This document shows positions 1 to 7,936 of a stretch of DNA of 34,338 nt, one piece after another (within the stretch, counting starts at the first letter, position 1; every line of letters begins with the position of its first letter). The notes under the pieces were generated by a model. The model was not told the origin of the DNA and did no database searches. It worked only from the letters and a program-made list of their open reading frames with translations. This DNA comes from an uncultured beta proteobacterium (GTDB taxonomy: Bacteria > Pseudomonadota > Gammaproteobacteria > Burkholderiales > Burkholderiaceae_C): assembly GCA_903951445.1 (NCBI GenBank), contig CAJBBZ010000051.1:1-34338 (forward strand), in the 5' to 3' direction. Made by a program: the position numbers and the translations under genes.

Positions 1-1041
1 CGCATGCATTTTGTGAGCAATGTCGATGGCCATGAACTGGCTGCCACACTGGCCCACTTGAAGCCGGAAAACACCTTGTTTTTGATTGCCAGCAAAACCT
101 TCACCACCATCGAGACCATGACCAACGCGGCCTCGGCCAAGCGATGGTTTGAAGCCAGCGGCGGCAAAAATATTGCCCGCCACTTCGCCGCACTGACAAC
201 CAATGTGACAGCGGCCAAAGACTTTGGCATAGAAACCACTTTTGGCTTTTGGGACTGGGTGGGGGGGCGCTATTCGCTGTGGTCGGCCATCGGTTTGCCA
301 ATTGCGATTGCGGTGGGCGCGGCGGGCTTTCGCGAATTTCTGGCCGGTGCGCACGCCATGGACAAACACTTTCGCACTGCGCCGCTGGCCGCCAATGCGC
401 CGGTACGCATGGGTTTGCTCGATGTCTGGTACCGCAACTTCCACGGCTTTAGCAGCCGCTCGGTCGCGCCCTACCACAGCGCTTTGCGCCGATTGCCTGC
501 GTATTTGCAGCAATTGGAAATGGAAAGCAACGGCAAGCGCGTCGATGCCAGCGGCGAGGCCCTGCCCTTTGGCACTTCGCCCATCCCCTGGGGCGAATCG
601 GGCACCAACGGGCAGCATGCGTATTTCCAAATGCTGCACCAGGGCACGGACGTGGTGCCGGTGGAGTTTGTTGCAGTGAAAAAGGCGCGCCACCACTTAG
701 AAGGCCACCACGACTTGCTGCTGGCCAACGTGCTGGCGCAAGCGCAAGCGCTGATGCAAGGCAAGTCTGATACGGGCGGCCACAAACACTTTCCCGGCAA
801 CCGCCCCAGCACCGTACTGCTGCTCGATGACCTGACCCCCGCCAGCCTGGGCGCCCTAATTGCGCTACAAGAGCACCGCGTGTTCGTCAGCGGTGCGCTG
901 TGGGGCATCAACAGCTTTGACCAATGGGGCGTCGAGCTGGGCAAAGTGCTGGCCAAGGACATCGCCCCGCGCCTGCACAGCGGCGACGCCAGTGGGCTGG
1001 ATGGCTCGACGGCGGGGCTGCTGGCGATGCTGCGGAGTTAG
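1..1041 (+). CDS. pgi: glucose-6-phosphate isomerase, 3' part (5' end outside window)
   Basis: Interconverts glucose 6-phosphate and fructose 6-phosphate in the cytoplasm (glycolysis/gluconeogenesis). The frame is open to the left edge, so the first Met here is internal. About 345 residues are present against the usual 520-550, so roughly 180 N-terminal residues are missing. Diagnostic PGI blocks are visible: HFVSNVDG at the very start, GGRYSLWSAIG (PGI signature 1, about residue 88 of the fragment), WGESGTNGQH with the catalytic Glu (about residue 199), and FDQWGVELGK (signature 2, near residue 313) carrying the catalytic Lys. The fragment is intact to its stop, with no frameshift. No clear intrinsic terminator follows; a short hairpin at 1066-1081 has its T run in the loop rather than after the stem. 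The identification is secure; only the N-terminus is unseen. Confidence 0.97.
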   Translation, partial: RMHFVSNVDGHELAATLAHLKPENTLFLIASKTFTTIETMTNAASAKRWFEASGGKNIARHFAALTTNVTAAKDFGIETTFGFWDWVGGRYSLWSAIGLPIAIAVGAAGFREFLAGAHAMDKHFRTAPLAANAPVRMGLLDVWYRNFHGFSSRSVAPYHSALRRLPAYLQQLEMESNGKRVDASGEALPFGTSPIPWGESGTNGQHAYFQMLHQGTDVVPVEFVAVKKARHHLEGHHDLLLANVLAQAQALMQGKSDTGGHKHFPGNRPSTVLLLDDLTPASLGALIALQEHRVFVSGALWGINSFDQWGVELGKVLAKDIAPRLHSGDASGLDGSTAGLLAMLRS

Positions 1042-1425
1042 GGCTTGGCAGGGACGTACGACGCTCATTTTTCTGAGCCAGTAATGCAGGAGCTCGGACC
1101 GGATTTGCCGCCAAAGTAAGTTCAGGAGACTCGTTTATCCAGATAAAAGCGAGCTGAAGCTGATATTTGCGGCAAATCCATCGGCCCTTCTATATGACTG
1201 CAAGTTGGTGCTGTCGGGCGCAGATTTATGCAAAATTCCCTTTGGGAACCAGACGGCTTAGTGTGGTTTCTCATCATCAATTTCCGAGAAATTCCGCTTT
1301 GTAAATCCTTTCATCTACCGGAGCCGTCTTTACACGAATTTGGGTGATCGCCTTTTTGCCGGACGGTCAGCTCAATAGCTTTTAGTTCATGCGCTGTTAT
1401 TTTTAAATTAGTTACTATTGCTTTT
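1042..1425. other. intergenic region with layered inverted repeats, no gene found
   Basis: 384 bases with no convincing reading frame on either strand. It holds a long imperfect stem-loop at 1101-1179, a perfect 8-bp inverted repeat (AGACGGCT at 1251-1258, AGCCGTCT at 1322-1329), a perfect 6-3-6 palindrome at 1279-1293 and a 5-3-5 dyad at 1237-1249. The last 60 bases before the next gene are AT-rich and probably carry its promoter, but no convincing -35/-10 pair was identified. Confidence 0.6.
1101..1179. repeat. long imperfect inverted repeat / stem-loop
   Basis: The outer arms are perfect over 11 bp: GGATTTGCCGC (1101-1111) and GCGGCAAATCC (1169-1179). Inside, further complementary blocks follow in order: TTCAG/CTGAA, CTCG/CGAG and TTTAT/ATAAA around a CAG loop. 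The whole 79-base block can therefore fold as one interrupted hairpin. It lies about 60 bases after pgi. There is no T tract, so it is not a standard terminator. It could be a MITE-like remnant, a structured RNA or an mRNA 3' end stabiliser; the sequence alone does not decide. Confidence 0.6.
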
Positions 1426-2943
1426 ATGACGATAATTAATCTAACTGCTATTGAAAGCGAAGCACTGCTGACGCAGGTCTTCGCTCGGTCAGAATCTCGG
1501 TTTTTAGAATTCAAGCGCGTCAGCGGCAAGATGGTCAACAAGGCCCTAGAAACAATCTGTGCATTTGCCAACTCTGAGGGTGGCAACCTTGTGCTGGGGA
1601 TTGCGGACTTTAAAGAATTCCAAGGGAACGAACGACTCTTTGGCATTGAGGAGAACCCGGAAGCGGTGGATGATTTACTGCGTTTGATTCCTGCCAAATT
1701 TCAACCTGCCGTTACCAATATCACGATGCGCCGTTTGCGCTGTACCTTGCATAACGGCCCTGCCGCAGGCGCGCAGGGGCATTTGATTTTGGTGACGGTG
1801 CCACGCAGTACCCAGGTTCATTCGCTGATTGGCGGCGGAACCTACGCCCGTTTGGATGCAGGCAACACAACGATGTCGGCTTTAGATATCACCGAGCTTT
1901 CTTATCGTCGTGGCGTGCGCAGTGCTACATCTGAGCCTGTGGCTGTGAGTTTGGGTTTATTGCAAACGCAGGCGTGGCAGCGTTTTTTATCAGCCCGTGG
2001 CCCGCTTTCGGGAACGTTTGCTGCACAGTTACTCAAAATTGGACTGTCTGATGAAGTTGAAGGTGTCGTACAACCCAGGCGGGCAGCCGTATTGCTGTTT
2101 GCGGATGAACCAGGCAGTTTGCTGGCCGCACACGACAGCAGGGCCGATGTGCGTGTGATGGTGTATGACGGTAAATATGTGATTGCAGGTAGTTCGCCAA
2201 ACTTTAGAAAACCGCCTAAGACAGTGCGAGGCCCATTGATCGATCAAATTGATGCAACTGTGAATACAGTGATGGACATATTGGCAGAAGGCGTTGTCCA
2301 TTCTGGGAGTGGGTTCAAAACCCTGCATGCTTATCCAGAGCGGGTAGTGAAAGAGGCGATCGTGAACGCGATCATTCACCGTGACTACCGCTTGAATCGA
2401 GACATCTTCATCCGCATCTTTGATGATCGCATTGAGGTCGAAAGTCCGGGCGTGTTTCCGGGCAACATCACACCGTCGAATATTGCACGCATGGGCTCGC
2501 GCGCCCGAAATCCTTTGCTTTCCGCCAATCTTCGTGAATTTCCTGTAGCGCCCAACATTGATGCCGGAGAGGGCGTGAAGATGATGTTCTCTGAAATGGC
2601 GCAGGCTGCGTTGTATCCACCACAGTACCGCCAAAACACGGACGTGGCCGTGGAAAGTGTGACGGTCAGCTTGTTTAATGCAAAACGCCCTAGCGCTTGG
2701 GATGAAGTGAGTGATTGGCTAGACCGTCATGGCTCCATTACCAATGCGGATGTGGTTCAAATTTCCAAGCTGGATACCTTGAAGGCGTCCAAACTTCTTA
2801 CGTCTTGGCGAGATCAGGGCTTGTTAGACCCAGTTCCTGGTCGGGGTAAGCGCAATATGGCCTATTCAAAACCGACTGGAGGCGGCCAGCAGGAGCTTGG
2901 TTTGTTATCTGGGGCCGAAGATAACAACGGTGAAAAAGAATAA
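1426..2943 (+). CDS. Schlafen AlbA_2 / HATPase_c_4 putative DNA-binding regulator
   Basis: A 505-residue protein of the widespread family annotated as ATP-binding or putative DNA-binding domain protein. The N-terminal third has the Schlafen AlbA_2 fold pattern (SRFLEFKR near residue 25, then AFANSEGGNLVLGI and GTYARLD). The middle carries a GHKL-type HATPase_c_4 domain, with an N-box-like EAIVNAIIHRDY at about residues 310-321 and DAGEGVKMM further on. The C-terminus looks like a winged helix (about 425-490). Family members are thought to be regulators and are often found on genomic islands; the biochemical role is not established. It stands alone: no toxin, methylase or nuclease partner is next to it. 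The ATG at 1426 gives the full AlbA_2 domain but has no good Shine-Dalgarno. Upstream DNA is AT-rich compared with the flanking housekeeping genes, which hints at acquisition. Confidence 0.85.
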   Translation: MTIINLTAIESEALLTQVFARSESRFLEFKRVSGKMVNKALETICAFANSEGGNLVLGIADFKEFQGNERLFGIEENPEAVDDLLRLIPAKFQPAVTNITMRRLRCTLHNGPAAGAQGHLILVTVPRSTQVHSLIGGGTYARLDAGNTTMSALDITELSYRRGVRSATSEPVAVSLGLLQTQAWQRFLSARGPLSGTFAAQLLKIGLSDEVEGVVQPRRAAVLLFADEPGSLLAAHDSRADVRVMVYDGKYVIAGSSPNFRKPPKTVRGPLIDQIDATVNTVMDILAEGVVHSGSGFKTLHAYPERVVKEAIVNAIIHRDYRLNRDIFIRIFDDRIEVESPGVFPGNITPSNIARMGSRARNPLLSANLREFPVAPNIDAGEGVKMMFSEMAQAALYPPQYRQNTDVAVESVTVSLFNAKRPSAWDEVSDWLDRHGSITNADVVQISKLDTLKASKLLTSWRDQGLLDPVPGRGKRNMAYSKPTGGGQQELGLLSGAEDNNGEKE

Positions 2944-3140
2944 AAATTCATACAAATCAACAGCTTAGCGGCTCATTTGTTATCCGTAAATGGTTTGACG
3001 GAGGAACTCTGTGCCGCCCACCATGCCCAAAGGGGCAGTTGCTATCATCATCGAGTACCACCATCCCGGTACCCAAAATTTCCAACCCTCGCGGATGCGC
3101 CACAAGTCCTTGCCGCGCTTTGACCCTCTAGGAAAGCCCC

Positions 3141-4748
3141 ATGCCAGCCCTCAGTTCCCAACTCAATCCCCGTTCTGCCGACTTTGCGGCCAATGCCGCG
3201 GCCATGCGCGCGCTGGTCGATGATTTGCGCCAGCAGACAGAAAAAGTAGCGCAGGGCGGTGGCGACGCGGCGCGGGCCAAGCACACGGCGCGCGGCAAGC
3301 TTTTACCCCGCGAGCGGGTACTCAATTTACTAGACCCGGGCACACCGTTTTTAGAGTTGGCGCCGCTGGCGGCCCTGAACCTTTACAACAACGACGCACC
3401 CGGCGCCGGGCTTATTGCAGGTATTGGCCGGGTCAGCGGCGTGGACTGCATGGTGGTGTGCAACGATGCCACCGTCAAAGGCGGCACCTACTACCCGATG
3501 ACGGTGAAAAAGCATTTGCGTGCGCAAGAGATTGCGGCGCAAAACCATTTGCCCTGTATTTACCTGGTGGACTCGGGCGGCGCCAATTTGCCCAACCAGG
3601 ACGAAGTGTTTCCCGACCGCGACCACTTCGGGCGCATCTTTTTCAACCAGGCGAATATGAGCGCCCAAGGCATTGCGCAAATCGCGGTGGTGATGGGCAG
3701 TTGTACGGCGGGCGGCGCCTATGTGCCGGCTATGAGCGACGAGACCATCATCGTCAAAAACCAGGGCACGATTTTTCTGGGTGGCCCGCCCTTGGTCAAA
3801 GCCGCGACCGGCGAGGTCGTCAGCGCCGAGGACTTGGGCGGCGGCGATGTGCACACACGCTTGTCCGGCGTAGCCGACCACTTGGCGCAAAACGATTTGC
3901 ATGCGCTGGCGCTGGCGCGCGAGGCGGTGGCGCATTTGCACAAGCAGAAACACCCGCAAGCTCAGTTGCGCCCCGCCCAGGCGCCGCTGTTTGCCGCCCA
4001 AGAGTTGTACGGCGTGATCCCCATCGATACGCGCAAACCTTTTGATGTGCGCGAAATCATTGCCCGCATCGTGGACGGCTCAGAGTTGCACGAGTTCAAG
4101 CCCCGTTTTGGCGCCACGCTGGTGTGCGGCTTTGCGCATATAGAGGGCATGGCGGTGGGCATCATTGCCAACAACGGCATTTTGTTTAGCGAGTCGGCCT
4201 TAAAGGGGGCGCACTTTATTGAGCTGTGTTGCCAGCGCAAAATCCCGCTGGTGTTTTTACAAAACATCACTGGCTTTATGGTGGGGCGCAAATACGAAAA
4301 CGAAGGCATTGCGCGTAATGGGGCCAAGATGGTGACCGCGGTGGCGACAGCAGCGGTGCCCAAGTTCACCATCATCATTGGCGGCAGTTTTGGCGCGGGT
4401 AATTACGGCATGTGCGGGCGCGCCTACAGCCCGCGTTTTTTGTGGATGTGGCCCAATGCGCGCATCAGTGTCATGGGCGGCGAGCAAGCCGCCAGCGTGC
4501 TGGCCACGGTGCGGCGCGATGGCATTGAAGCCAAAGGCGGGCAGTGGAGTGCAGAGGAAGAAGACGCTTTCAAAGCGCCCATCAAAACCCAATATGAAGT
4601 GCAAGGCCACCCTTATTACGCCAGCGCGCGCTTGTGGGACGACGGCATCATCGATCCGGCTGACACACGGCGCGTGCTGGCGCTGGGACTCTCCGCCGCA
4701 ATGAATGCGCCTGTGCCAGATACTAAATTTGGCGTTTTCCGGATGTAG
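3141..4748 (+). CDS. mccB: methylcrotonoyl-CoA carboxylase beta subunit (carboxyltransferase)
   Basis: Transfers the carboxyl group from biotin to 3-methylcrotonyl-CoA, giving 3-methylglutaconyl-CoA in leucine catabolism; also called liuB. At 535 residues it is of usual length and intact. Visible signatures are the N-terminal [64 protein letters not shown], the second crotonase-like half with [17 protein letters not shown], then [16 protein letters not shown] and [10 protein letters not shown], and the terminal FGVFRM. These separate it from propionyl-CoA carboxylase beta. An AGGAAA ribosome site lies about 6 bases before the ATG. The alpha subunit gene is at 5761, an unusually long gap occupied by a vapBC pair. 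The identification is very secure. Confidence 0.96.
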   Translation: MPALSSQLNPRSADFAANAAAMRALVDDLRQQTEKVAQGGGDAARAKHTARGKLLPRERVLNLLDPGTPFLELAPLAALNLYNNDAPGAGLIAGIGRVSGVDCMVVCNDATVKGGTYYPMTVKKHLRAQEIAAQNHLPCIYLVDSGGANLPNQDEVFPDRDHFGRIFFNQANMSAQGIAQIAVVMGSCTAGGAYVPAMSDETIIVKNQGTIFLGGPPLVKAATGEVVSAEDLGGGDVHTRLSGVADHLAQNDLHALALAREAVAHLHKQKHPQAQLRPAQAPLFAAQELYGVIPIDTRKPFDVREIIARIVDGSELHEFKPRFGATLVCGFAHIEGMAVGIIANNGILFSESALKGAHFIELCCQRKIPLVFLQNITGFMVGRKYENEGIARNGAKMVTAVATAAVPKFTIIIGGSFGAGNYGMCGRAYSPRFLWMWPNARISVMGGEQAASVLATVRRDGIEAKGGQWSAEEEDAFKAPIKTQYEVQGHPYYASARLWDDGIIDPADTRRVLALGLSAAMNAPVPDTKFGVFRM

Positions 4749-4776
4749 TGTGTATGATTTCTATTTTTTATACACA
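4729..4776 (+). promoter_or_regulatory. putative vapBC promoter and operator
   Basis: Directly after the mccB stop codon is a perfect 7-bp inverted repeat, TGTGTAT (4749-4755) and ATACACA (4770-4776), 14 bases apart. A candidate promoter overlaps it: TTGGCG at 4729-4734 (inside the end of mccB) and TATGAT at 4753-4758, 18 bases apart, with the -10 in the left arm. VapB antitoxins usually repress their own promoters through such repeats, so an autoregulatory operator is the natural reading. This is an inference from position and symmetry. Confidence 0.45.
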
Positions 4777-4790
4777 TTGATAGACTGGGT

Positions 4791-5114
4791 ATGCGAACCA
4801 ATATTGAAATCGACGACAAGCTCATGGAAGCGGCGATGTCTACGGGCGATTTCAAGACCAAGCGCGAGGCTGTGGAAGAAGGCCTTCGCATGATCAAGCG
4901 CCGCAAGGCGTATGACGCTTTGTTGGCGGCACGTGGCACGCTGCATTGGGACGACTCGGACGAAGCTTGGCTGCAGTGGCGCTCGCAGCAGGCTACGCAA
5001 GTTAATGAGTTTGCCGCCGCCCCTTATGCGCCACAAGTACCTGAGTCCGTACGCAAGGCCAAAGCGGCGCCCATTGCCAAGGCCAGCCCTGCCAAACGAG
5101 GCCGCGCCAAGTGA
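4791..5114 (+). CDS. vapB: VapB-type antitoxin
   Basis: A 107-residue antitoxin of the VapB ribbon-helix-helix class. The N-terminus MRTNIEIDDKLMEAA, then TKREAVEEGLRM, is the canonical pattern, followed by ARGTLHWDDSDEAW, probably the toxin-neutralising part. The last 30 residues are an Ala/Lys/Pro-rich tail that looks like an unstructured extension. It should bind and block the VapC nuclease encoded immediately downstream and repress the pair's own promoter. The reading frame overlaps vapC by 4 bases (GTGA), which suggests translational coupling. Only a weak ribosome site precedes the ATG. The pair sits between mccB and mccA on the same strand and may have its own promoter. Confidence 0.9.
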   Translation: MRTNIEIDDKLMEAAMSTGDFKTKREAVEEGLRMIKRRKAYDALLAARGTLHWDDSDEAWLQWRSQQATQVNEFAAAPYAPQVPESVRKAKAAPIAKASPAKRGRAK

Positions 5115-5518
5115 TCCTGGTCGATTCCAGCGTATGGATTGATTACTTTCGCGGCAGTAGCAATCGGCCCGTGGAGCAACTCGCCGGCTGGTTGCGAGGC
5201 GGCCATGCCACGGTCGACCTGGCGGTGGCCGATCTGGTGGTTTTTGAGGTGATGCGCGGTTTCGCCTCGCCCAACGCGCAACGACGTAGCCGTGACCTTT
5301 TGTTGGCCTTGGATGTCCTTGAAATTGGCGGCTTAGATAACGCGCTGCGTGCAGCCGAGCACTACAGCGCCCTGCGCGCACAGGGCTACACGGTGCGCAG
5401 CCCGGTCGATGTGTTGCTGGCAAGTTATTGCATTGCGCATGGGCACATGTTGTTGCACCGCGATGCCGATTTCGATGTGATGGCCGCCTTGCGCGGGCTA
5501 CAGGTCGTGGCGCATTAA
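5111..5518 (+). CDS. vapC: VapC-type PIN-domain ribonuclease toxin
   Basis: A 135-residue PIN-domain toxin, expected to be a Mg2+-dependent endoribonuclease that cuts tRNA or rRNA and halts growth when not held by VapB. The four acidic positions of the PIN active site are all recognisable: Asp in LVDSSVW, Glu in VVFEVMRG, Asp in PVDVLLASY and Asp in HRDADFD, so the enzyme looks competent. The start is GTG at 5111, overlapping the vapB stop by 4 bases. Length and layout match intact family members. The natural RNA target cannot be read from sequence. Confidence 0.92.
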   Translation: MILVDSSVWIDYFRGSSNRPVEQLAGWLRGGHATVDLAVADLVVFEVMRGFASPNAQRRSRDLLLALDVLEIGGLDNALRAAEHYSALRAQGYTVRSPVDVLLASYCIAHGHMLLHRDADFDVMAALRGLQVVAH

Positions 5519-5530
5519 GGAATACCGGCG

Positions 5531-5752
5531 ATGGGCTCCCTCAAACATGTACAGACGCTAGTGCTCTACTCCGCCAGGGCCACGCAAATTTTCTTACCCT
5601 CCTTGCCCTTTGCTGCGAAGCTGGGGGATGTGTTCGGGCAAGAAGCCCGCAACGGTAAACAAAATACCGCCACCCTGACTGCCATAGGGCAGCCAGCACC
5701 CACACTCCACATGGTTTACATGTTGCAAGCAGAAAACAAACCTAACGCGTAA
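5531..5752 (+). CDS. hypothetical small protein (doubtful)
   Basis: A 73-codon frame starting ATG at 5531, ten bases after vapC, and ending at a TAA that overlaps the ribosome site (AAGGA, 5751-5755) of mccA. The predicted product is mildly hydrophobic in its first half and has no recognisable domain, signal peptide or clear membrane span. A short hairpin (CTG-CTGCC/GGCAG-CAG, 5675-5696) lies inside it. Its position is compatible with translational coupling to mccA, but it may equally be the untranslated leader of mccA left when vapBC entered the operon. Low confidence that it is expressed. Confidence 0.25.
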   Translation: MGSLKHVQTLVLYSARATQIFLPSLPFAAKLGDVFGQEARNGKQNTATLTAIGQPAPTLHMVYMLQAENKPNA

Positions 5753-5760
5753 GGACAACC

Positions 5761-7797
5761 ATGTTCACCAAAATTTTGATCGCCAACCGTGGCGAAATTG
5801 CCTGCCGGGTAGCTGCTACGGCGCGGCGCATGGGTATTCGTACGGTGGCGGTGTATTCGGATGCGGATGCCACCGCCAAGCATGTGCAGGCCTGTGATGA
5901 GGCCGTGCATATCGGTGGCAGCGCGGCGCGAGACAGCTATTTGCGCTGGGAAACAATCATCGCGGCGGCCCAGGCTACGGGCGCGCAAGCGGTGCATCCT
6001 GGCTACGGTTTTTTGAGCGAGAACACCGACTTCGCCCAGGCTTGCGCGGATGCCGGTTTGGCATTCATCGGGCCACCGGCTTCGGCCATCGAAGCCATGG
6101 GCCTGAAAGCAGCATCCAAGCAACTCATGGAGCAATCAGGCGTGCCCCTGGTGCCGGGCTACCACGGCGCGGACCAAAACCCGCAGGTATTGCAGGCAGC
6201 GGCCGATGGCATAGGCTACCCGGTGCTGATCAAGGCCAGCGCAGGCGGTGGCGGTAAAGGCATGCGCGTGGTCGAGAAGACGGCCGATTTCGCCGCCGCA
6301 TTGGCTTCCTGCCAGCGCGAAGCAAAAAACAGTTTTGGCAATGATGCAGTCTTGGTCGAAAAATATGTGCAGCGTCCGCGCCATATCGAGATTCAGGTGT
6401 TTGCCGATACGCATGGGAACTGCGTCTATTTGTTTGAGCGCGACTGCTCGGTGCAGCGCAGGCACCAAAAAGTGTTGGAAGAAGCGCCCGCCCCCGGCAT
6501 GAGCGAGGCCTTGCGCCAGCGCATGGGCGCTGCGGCCGTAGCCGCAGCGCGCGCAGTGAACTATGTGGGTGCGGGCACGGTGGAATTCATCGTCGAGCAA
6601 AGCGGCTACGACCAGCCCGAGTCCATGCAGTTTTTCTTTATGGAAATGAACACCCGCTTGCAAGTGGAGCATCCTGTTACGGAGGCGATTACCGGCCTGG
6701 ACTTGGTGGAGTGGCAGTTGCGCGTGGCCAGCGGCGAGCCGCTGCCTTTGCAACAAGCAGACTTACGCATCAGCGGCCACGCCATCGAAGCGCGCATTTG
6801 CGCTGAGAGCCCGGATCAGGATTTTTTACCCGCTACCGGCTCCATGGCGGTCTATGGTTTACCGGCGCACAGCAGTTTTGCGCGGGCCGCAGTGCGCGTG
6901 GATTCGGGCGTGCGACAGGGCGATGCGATCAGCCCGTTTTACGACTCCATGGTGGCCAAGCTGATCGTGCATGGCGCAACCCGGCAAGAGGCATTGGCGC
7001 GCATGGACGCGGCGCTGGCGCAAACCCATATCGTGGGCCTGAAAACCAATGTGCAGTTTTTGCGCCATGTAGGGCGCAGCGACTCGTTTGCAAACGCGCG
7101 GCTGGACACCGGCCTGATTGCGCGTGAAGCGGCGCATCTTTTCCACCAGGAAACCGTGCCACTGCAATTGGCGATAGCGGCTTGGCTTGCACAGGTATTG
7201 CACACCCAGGCAAGCGCCCCAAGCGCACTACCAGGCGCGTGGCAAGACCCCTGGGCCGCGACCGATGCCTGGCAGTCGCACGCACCGATGCGCCGCGTGT
7301 TTGACTTGGAGGCCGATGGCCAGGCCCACAGCGCGGTAATGACACGGGGCGGCGACGGTGATTTGCAATTGCATTGGGCCGGCGTGGATAGCGCGTTTGC
7401 CTATGCCACCTTGCCCGAGGGCGGCATGGAAGTGATGCTGGGCGGGCAAAGGCATACGGCACATGTCTACCTGCAAGGCAGCCAGGTGCATGTATTTACT
7501 CCGCAAGGCGCAAGACAGTTGCAAGCCATAGACCGGCTGGCGCACGCAGCGGTAGCCCCGGCTGATGTCGGGCGTCTGACCGCGCCTATGCCTGGCAAGC
7601 TGCTATCTTTTTCGGTGAAAGCTGGCGACACGGTACGCCAGGGGCAGGCGCTGGCGGTGATGGAAGCCATGAAAATGGAACACCAAATCGTTGCGCCGGC
7701 GGATGGTTGCGTGCAAGAGCTGCTGTTTGCGCCGGGCGACCAGGTGAGCGAGGGCGCGGAACTGCTGCGCATGCAAGCCGGGACGCTGACTAGCTAA
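5761..7797 (+). CDS. mccA: methylcrotonoyl-CoA carboxylase alpha subunit (biotin carboxylase + biotin carrier)
   Basis: ATP-dependent carboxylation of biotin for the MCC holoenzyme; also called liuD. It has 678 residues. The biotin carboxylase part covers about residues 1-450, with FTKILIANRGEIACRV at the start, HPGYGFLSEN, KASAGGGGKGMR (the ATP-grasp glycine loop), ERDCSVQRRHQKV and FFMEMNTRLQVEHPVTE. A poorly conserved bridging region follows, then a biotinyl-lipoyl domain at about 605-675 with the biotin motif MEAMKMEH, the acceptor Lys at residue 638. A good ribosome site (AAGGA) ends 5 bases before the ATG. It works with mccB at 3141, from which it is separated by the vapBC pair. A structured possible terminator follows the stop. 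The choice of MCC over propionyl- or acetyl-CoA carboxylase rests on the adjacent mccB and the HMG-CoA lyase gene. Confidence 0.95.
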   Translation: MFTKILIANRGEIACRVAATARRMGIRTVAVYSDADATAKHVQACDEAVHIGGSAARDSYLRWETIIAAAQATGAQAVHPGYGFLSENTDFAQACADAGLAFIGPPASAIEAMGLKAASKQLMEQSGVPLVPGYHGADQNPQVLQAAADGIGYPVLIKASAGGGGKGMRVVEKTADFAAALASCQREAKNSFGNDAVLVEKYVQRPRHIEIQVFADTHGNCVYLFERDCSVQRRHQKVLEEAPAPGMSEALRQRMGAAAVAAARAVNYVGAGTVEFIVEQSGYDQPESMQFFFMEMNTRLQVEHPVTEAITGLDLVEWQLRVASGEPLPLQQADLRISGHAIEARICAESPDQDFLPATGSMAVYGLPAHSSFARAAVRVDSGVRQGDAISPFYDSMVAKLIVHGATRQEALARMDAALAQTHIVGLKTNVQFLRHVGRSDSFANARLDTGLIAREAAHLFHQETVPLQLAIAAWLAQVLHTQASAPSALPGAWQDPWAATDAWQSHAPMRRVFDLEADGQAHSAVMTRGGDGDLQLHWAGVDSAFAYATLPEGGMEVMLGGQRHTAHVYLQGSQVHVFTPQGARQLQAIDRLAHAAVAPADVGRLTAPMPGKLLSFSVKAGDTVRQGQALAVMEAMKMEHQIVAPADGCVQELLFAPGDQVSEGAELLRMQAGTLTS

Positions 7798-7812
7798 GCA
7801 GACACTGCAAAA

Positions 7813-7871
7813 CCCTAGGTGGCCTTTGCGCGGCCCAAGGCCGTGACAATCGCCGCACTAGGGCGGGTTTT
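7813..7871 (+). terminator. possible terminator hairpin after mccA
   Basis: CCCTAG (7813-7818) pairs with CTAGGG (7858-7863), and an inner GGCCTT/AAGGCC stem (7821-7826 and 7837-7842) can form. The outer stem is followed by CGGGTTTTC, a short T run. The long interrupted stem makes this a weaker call than a compact GC hairpin. It would separate the mcc genes from the downstream dehydrogenase. Confidence 0.35.
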
Positions 7872-7936
7872 CAGTAATCACCTTCGTGGGCCCGCCGAAT
7901 AAATGCTATTTTTCAATCACGACAAGGACCTTTGGC

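Noticed and set aside
1066..1081. Hairpin GCTCA-TTTTTC-TGAGC after pgi as a terminator
   Set aside because: The T run is in the loop and nothing T-rich follows the stem.
2029..2634. 201-codon frame on - inside the Schlafen-type gene
   Set aside because: Overlaps the AlbA/HATPase coding frame, which shows clear motifs; the antisense product has none.
3011..3223. 70-codon frame with GTG start and a good GGAGG upstream
   Set aside because: It runs into the start of mccB in another frame, and the product has no protein-like pattern. It may still be a leader, but there is no support for a gene.
3351..4001. 216-codon frame on - inside mccB
   Set aside because: Antisense shadow of a strongly conserved carboxyltransferase gene with GC-rich codons.
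7886..7936. Upstream extension of the ghrA-like frame
   Set aside because: The 17 extra residues do not fit the family N-terminus, while ATG 7937 has a proper ribosome site.
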